From contig JAEEHE010000122.1 in assembly GCA_016280685.1 (NCBI GenBank), positions 1-8,304 on the forward strand: a DNA stretch of 8,304 nt, given 5' to 3'. The position numbers and the translations under genes are program-made. The notes below the pieces were generated by a model. The model was not told the origin of the DNA. It made no database searches and saw nothing but the letters and a program-made list of their open reading frames with translations. Of the stretch, positions 5,566 through 8,304 are shown piece after piece (position 1 is the stretch's first letter; every line of letters starts with the position of its first letter). This DNA comes from Caryophanales bacterium (GTDB lineage: Bacteria > Bacillota_I > Bacilli_A > RFN20 > CAG-826).

Positions 5566-7896
5566 CTATTTCTTAATTTTTTCGATTCCTGCGGCTTTCA
5601 TCGCATCATCGATGAGCTTTTTCGCTCTTCTCATCGCTAAATCGGATTTCACTTTGAACGCTAACGGGAGTTCCGCGTAAATCGCTTTATTAGAATCGTC
5701 TTCCACCGGAATTGGTGATTCACTATATTCTTTAGGATCTAAACGATAATGAATCTTCAATGTCTTACCAAAGATTTGCAATTTGACATAATTCTTGCGT
5801 TTATAAGATAACGAATCAGCATTAGAGGAGACTCTAGAAGTTAAACCATAGGTTTCCACGCCATAATCTTTAATCTCTTTATAAGCGTGACGAGTTTCAT
5901 TTCTCGATCTCATCAATTTCTCATAGAAGGTTCTTTTAACGATTTTGGGGAAGCCGTTTTCATCGATTTCCACTTCCTCTTCTTCTTCCTCTTCCACTTC
6001 TTCCACTGGTTCAGGTTCTTTTTCTTCTAAGACTGGCTCAGGTTCTGGTTGTGGCTCAGGTTCTTTTTCTTCTTTTTCTTCTTCACCGTTATCGCCTTTT
6101 GTTAAATCGACGATTTCCGCTAAATTGATGAAGGATAATGCGCTTTCGGCGGCACTTCTCGCGGAATCTTTAGAAGCATAGGTTTCACCTAAGGCTAATA
6201 AGGTGCCGGAGCCACCTTCTAAGACGAAGCGGAATCTTTCCGCTTTATCTTTTAAGATATTGAAGGATTTCTCATTAATCTTTTCTTTGATATTATCAAT
6301 AGCGTCTAAACATGATGATTTAGAAGCGTAATTATTCGCAGTTAACATCAAGATTTCGCCATTAGAGGCTAATAGACGTGCTTTAATCTTTTCGCTACCT
6401 TCTTCGGAGAAGATTTCAATCTTGCCGTTTTCTTTATTCTCGATTCTCGCAAAACCGATTCTCCATTCTCTGCGTTCATCATTAGGAATTTCTTCTAAAT
6501 CGATAATCGCTTCCGTATTAGCGAATCTCTTAACACTTTCAAAGGAGCGTTCCGCACCATCGATAGAGGGATATAATTCACCTAAGGCCACTAATCTCAC
6601 ATCATTCGCGGTGGATAATCTCCATTGGCTATAACCGTTCTTATCAGTGATATATGAAGTGACACCGACTTCGAGATTCTTTCTTAAGGTTTCGATACCG
6701 TTATGCGCACCATCTCTACTCGCGTAACCAAAGGAGACAACAAGGATTTCGCCATTATTAGCTTTTAAGCGATATTTGAATTCATCTTCTTCAGGATAGA
6801 CTTCGAATTTACCAAATCCTTTAACCGCTCCTAATTTTTGTTCATCGGATAATTTTTGACGTTCAATACCTAAGGGAGCCATCATATCAGCGATTAAGCC
6901 TTTGGCTCTTTTGACCGCTAAATTGCTCTTCACACGGAATAGCATTGGGATATCTTCATAAGCTTTAATTTCATGAACATCTTCGTGAGGTATAGAAGTG
7001 TCATCATAAGCTTTAGGATCAAGACGGTAATAAACCTTTAATGTCTTACCAACAATCGTAATCTTTAAATATGTTAAGCGACCTAAACGATATGAATCAG
7101 CAGAATAGGAAATGCGACCTTTCATACCATAAGACAATGCTTCGTTAGCGATTTCATAATATCTATCGCGTAAATCATCATCGGCTTCCGCTAATTTTTC
7201 TTCGAAGGATTTACGGACGATATCACGTTTGTTATCTGCTTCCTCTTCTTCGATAGGCGCGGCTACAGGTGCAACCACGACAGGTTCTTCTTGAGGTTCT
7301 TCTTTTTCTTCCACGACTGGTTCTGGTTCAGGTTCGGGTTGTGGTTCAGGTTCGGGTTCAGGTTGTGGTTCCGGTTTCTTTTCTTCTTTAGGCGCCACTA
7401 CTTCTTCCACTTTTTCTTCCACCTTTTGTTCAATGACTTCCGATTCTTCTTTAATTTCTTCCGGTTTTTCATTGATGGGGTTGATATTTAAAACTATCGC
7501 TTGATTATCTTTCTTCACAAGGACGGTAAATCTCGCGGATAAGAGATATAAGCGATAAAAGGTTTCAAAATCATCTCTGTTACGGAAATAGGGATCTTTT
7601 TTATCTTTCTTTAATTGTTCTTGGTTTTCTTCGATATATTGTTTGAAGAGAGATTCGTTTTCTTTAATAAACTCACGTTCTCTTTTAACGATGGCTTCGG
7701 TGACTTGTCTTTGGAAATCGTAAGTCCCATTGATCTTTAAGAGATTATCGAATTCTGTATCGAATAAATCGAATAAAGCGTGGGCCACTAAATCTTTAAC
7801 AGAGTCCACTAAAGGGGAGGATGGATGAGCGACATCCATAAGGCAAAGTAAAATGCCACCATCTCGTTTTAAAACAATTAAGTTTTTGTTACTCAT
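5566..7896 (-). CDS. Large modular cytoplasmic protein with four DUF1508-like repeats and Pro-Glu linkers (776 aa)
   Basis: First gene of the operon; function unknown. No signal peptide or membrane segment, so cytoplasmic. Order of parts: an alpha/beta N-terminal domain (1-142); an acidic PEPQPEPE-rich linker (about 145-222); module A (226-346); four DUF1508 (YegP-type) repeats of about 55 residues between 359 and 598, the first and third with the typical RLKANNGEILVVS / RLLASNGEILMLT core and YAS...GIETL / YAS...AIDNI ends; a second acidic PEPQ linker (603-643); and a second copy of module A (651-773). The A copies share IV+++F EKL, GKTLK+YRLDPK, and the A+RAK+LI end. I know no name for module A, though it is reminiscent of proteins seen in other Firmicutes. 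Start supported by GAGAGG 8 bases upstream. A scaffold or regulatory role is guesswork. Confidence 0.88.
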   Translation of the reverse strand: MSNKNLIVLKRDGGILLCLMDVAHPSSPLVDSVKDLVAHALFDLFDTEFDNLLKINGTYDFQRQVTEAIVKREREFIKENESLFKQYIEENQEQLKKDKKDPYFRNRDDFETFYRLYLLSARFTVLVKKDNQAIVLNINPINEKPEEIKEESEVIEQKVEEKVEEVVAPKEEKKPEPQPEPEPEPQPEPEPEPVVEEKEEPQEEPVVVAPVAAPIEEEEADNKRDIVRKSFEEKLAEADDDLRDRYYEIANEALSYGMKGRISYSADSYRLGRLTYLKITIVGKTLKVYYRLDPKAYDDTSIPHEDVHEIKAYEDIPMLFRVKSNLAVKRAKGLIADMMAPLGIERQKLSDEQKLGAVKGFGKFEVYPEEDEFKYRLKANNGEILVVSFGYASRDGAHNGIETLRKNLEVGVTSYITDKNGYSQWRLSTANDVRLVALGELYPSIDGAERSFESVKRFANTEAIIDLEEIPNDERREWRIGFARIENKENGKIEIFSEEGSEKIKARLLASNGEILMLTANNYASKSSCLDAIDNIKEKINEKSFNILKDKAERFRFVLEGGSGTLLALGETYASKDSARSAAESALSFINLAEIVDLTKGDNGEEEKEEKEPEPQPEPEPVLEEKEPEPVEEVEEEEEEEVEIDENGFPKIVKRTFYEKLMRSRNETRHAYKEIKDYGVETYGLTSRVSSNADSLSYKRKNYVKLQIFGKTLKIHYRLDPKEYSESPIPVEDDSNKAIYAELPLAFKVKSDLAMRRAKKLIDDAMKAAGIEKIKK
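7312..7377 (-). repeat. Short tandem repeat encoding the PEPQ/PEPE linker
   Basis: About 22 codons of alternating Pro and Glu/Gln (residues about 174-195 of the 776-aa protein) written in near-repeats of ggttcaggttcgggt on the plus strand. A second, shorter tract of the same kind lies at 5989-6066 (residues 611-636). Such tracts encode extended, flexible acidic spacers and tend to vary in length between strains; the length variation is expectation, not observed here. Confidence 0.7.
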
Positions 7897-7931
7897 AAAA
7901 AATACCTCTCAGTATCTATTCCAAAAAAATC

Positions 7932-7963
7932 GCCTTTATTTTATATTTATAAAAAATAAAAGC
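7932..7963. repeat. AT-rich inverted repeat overlapping the predicted promoter
   Basis: Arms 7932-7942 (gcctttatttt) and 7953-7963 (aaaataaaagc) are complementary at 10 of 11 positions around a 10-base centre. It covers the predicted -10 and most of the -35 region, so it could be a repressor site, but a largely A/T palindrome may also be fortuitous. Confidence 0.3.
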
Positions 7964-7965
7964 AA
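7938..7965 (-). promoter_or_regulatory. Predicted sigma-A-type promoter of the matrix operon
   Basis: On the minus strand TTGCTT (7960-7965) and TAAAAT (7938-7943) are separated by 16 bases, and the -10 box ends 41 bases before the ATG of the 776-aa gene. An alternative -10, TATAAA (7940-7945), would give a spacing of only 14. This is the only sizeable gap upstream of the operon, which supports a promoter here, but in DNA this AT-rich such boxes occur often by chance. An imperfect inverted repeat overlies it. Confidence 0.45.
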
Positions 7966-8076
7966 CCTATTTATTGGCGAATGTCATAAAAAGGCAATTT
8001 TTAAGCAAAAAAAATTATATATATTGCAAGAAATGAAACACTTTTTTGTAAAATTGGGATATAAAAAGAGATGTTC

Positions 8077-8108
8077 TTTGAAGTGAACCCCAAATTAGAC
8101 ACTTCAAA
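8077..8108. repeat. Perfect 9-bp inverted repeat enclosing an IS3-end-like motif
   Basis: TTTGAAGTG (8077-8085) and CACTTCAAA (8100-8108) are perfectly complementary around AACCCCAAATTAGA. The inner sequence GTGAACCCCAAATTAGACAC resembles the terminal repeats of IS3-family elements of Firmicutes (general form TG-ACCCC-AAA-n-GGACA). No transposase gene is visible beside it, so it is at most a remnant or solo end. The pairing is seen; the IS origin is a resemblance from memory. Confidence 0.4.
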
Positions 8109-8133
8109 TAAAAAAGGAGATAATTAATCTCCT
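8106..8133 (-). terminator. Intrinsic terminator of the upstream partial gene
   Basis: On the minus strand AGGAGAT (8127-8133) pairs with ATCTCCT (8115-8121) around a 5-base loop, a perfect 7-bp stem, directly followed by a TTTTTATTTG run (8106-8114). It lies about 50 bases after the TAA of the partial gene at the right edge and separates it from the matrix operon. Confidence 0.75.
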
Positions 8134-8181
8134 GTGTAGCAAATATTGATACGCTTATTAGAAATTCACCATTTTCATAAA

Positions 8182-8304
8182 TTATAGTCCAAAATCTAAA
8201 GTGGAAATTGAGTTAAACTCTTCAAGAGAAATATCAAATCCCTCCATGTCTTTTTTTGCCACGCCAACTCTTTTACTGTTCTTTTTTGCTACTAATGTCA
8301 TTTG
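8182..8304 (-). CDS. C-terminal end of an unidentified protein (cut by window edge)
   Basis: Forty codons plus TAA are open from the right edge: a basic stretch (MTLVAKKNSKRVGVAKKD) followed by an acidic tail (FDISLEEFNSISTLDFGL). An in-frame ATG sits at 8299-8301, but whether translation starts there or the frame continues beyond the edge cannot be seen. The good terminator just downstream supports a real transcribed gene. The pattern KR-V/I-G-V/I-AK followed by an acidic end recalls the C-termini of some Phd/YefM-type antitoxins, but the match is too short to name it. Confidence 0.5.
   Translation of the reverse strand, partial: QMTLVAKKNSKRVGVAKKDMEGFDISLEEFNSISTLDFGL

Larger units (their letters stand above)
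7897..8181. other. AT-rich intergenic region between the partial gene and the matrix operon
   Basis: About 285 bases without a convincing gene on either strand. It holds the terminator of the upstream gene, the IS-end-like inverted repeat, and the predicted operon promoter with its overlying palindrome. The stretch from about 7966 to 8076 is very A/T rich with runs of A and T, and I see no riboswitch, small RNA or further structure that I can support. Confidence 0.6.

Noticed and set aside
5945..6181. Plus-strand Ser/Gly-rich open frame
   Set aside because: Antisense of the second Glu/Pro-rich linker and part of the repeat region; a product of low-complexity coding on the other strand.
7312..7377. 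CRISPR-like short repeats
   Set aside because: The repeats are in-frame Pro-Glu codons with no spacers between them.
7291..7491. Plus-strand open frame of 66 codons rich in Phe and Arg
   Set aside because: It is the antisense of the Pro-Glu linker of the 776-aa gene; its composition follows from the repeat, and it has no ribosome site.
7853..8086. Plus-strand open frame of 77 codons running into the intergenic region
   Set aside because: It overlaps the start of the 776-aa gene in antisense, has no convincing ribosome site, and its later part simply reflects A-rich DNA (many Lys, Ile, Phe).
8077..8108. Hairpin as a plus-strand intrinsic terminator
   Set aside because: No T-run follows on the plus strand and no plus-strand gene ends nearby.
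1..8304. Use of TGA as tryptophan (Mollicutes code)
   Set aside because: The genes read intact with the standard code and the Trp codons checked are TGG. The lack of TGA stops among about eight genes is too small a sample to mean anything.

Overview
The window looks like a chromosomal segment of a low-GC Gram-positive (Firmicutes/Bacilli) bacterium, possibly an uncultured gut member related to the Erysipelotrichia or wall-less Mollicutes. The clues are moderately AT-rich genes, very AT-rich intergenic DNA, good AGGAG-type ribosome binding sites, mostly TAA stops (one TAG, no TGA), Trp written as TGG in the codons checked, and a SipW/TasA-type secretion set. The lineage is an inference; there is no rRNA or other marker here.

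Almost everything is on the minus strand, so the transcript reads from high to low coordinates. At the right edge (8182-8304) is the 3' end of an unidentified gene, followed by a convincing intrinsic terminator (about 8106-8133). About 285 bases of AT-rich non-coding DNA follow. They hold a perfect 9-bp inverted repeat around a motif like the end of an IS3-family element, then a predicted promoter near 7938-7965. From that promoter a single operon appears to run through the rest of the window and off the left edge. Its genes lie 3 to 24 bases apart, with no terminator seen between them.

Operon order: (1) a 776-aa cytoplasmic modular protein with four DUF1508-like repeats, bracketed by two copies of another module and joined by Pro-Glu linkers; (2) a 162-aa membrane-anchored protein with a TasA-like outer domain; (3) a SipW-type (S26B) signal peptidase with a cytoplasmic coiled-coil tail; (4) a 78-aa single-pass membrane protein; (5) a 207-aa TasA/camelysin-like protein; (6) and (7) 498-aa and 516-aa proteins that join a TasA-like head to a beta-helix tail; (8) the start of a third member of that family, cut by the window edge.

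The likely working model is that the SipW-type peptidase removes the special signal peptides (core GTFA followed by W/L-F-S/T) of the four or more exported proteins. These would then assemble into surface fibres or an extracellular matrix, with the beta-helix tails as variable, possibly adhesive, displays. The 162-aa and 78-aa proteins are candidate membrane assembly or anchoring factors. The role of the 776-aa protein is unknown. The set resembles the Bacillus tapA-sipW-tasA operon in logic but differs in gene content, in beta-helix fusions and in its leading cytoplasmic gene.
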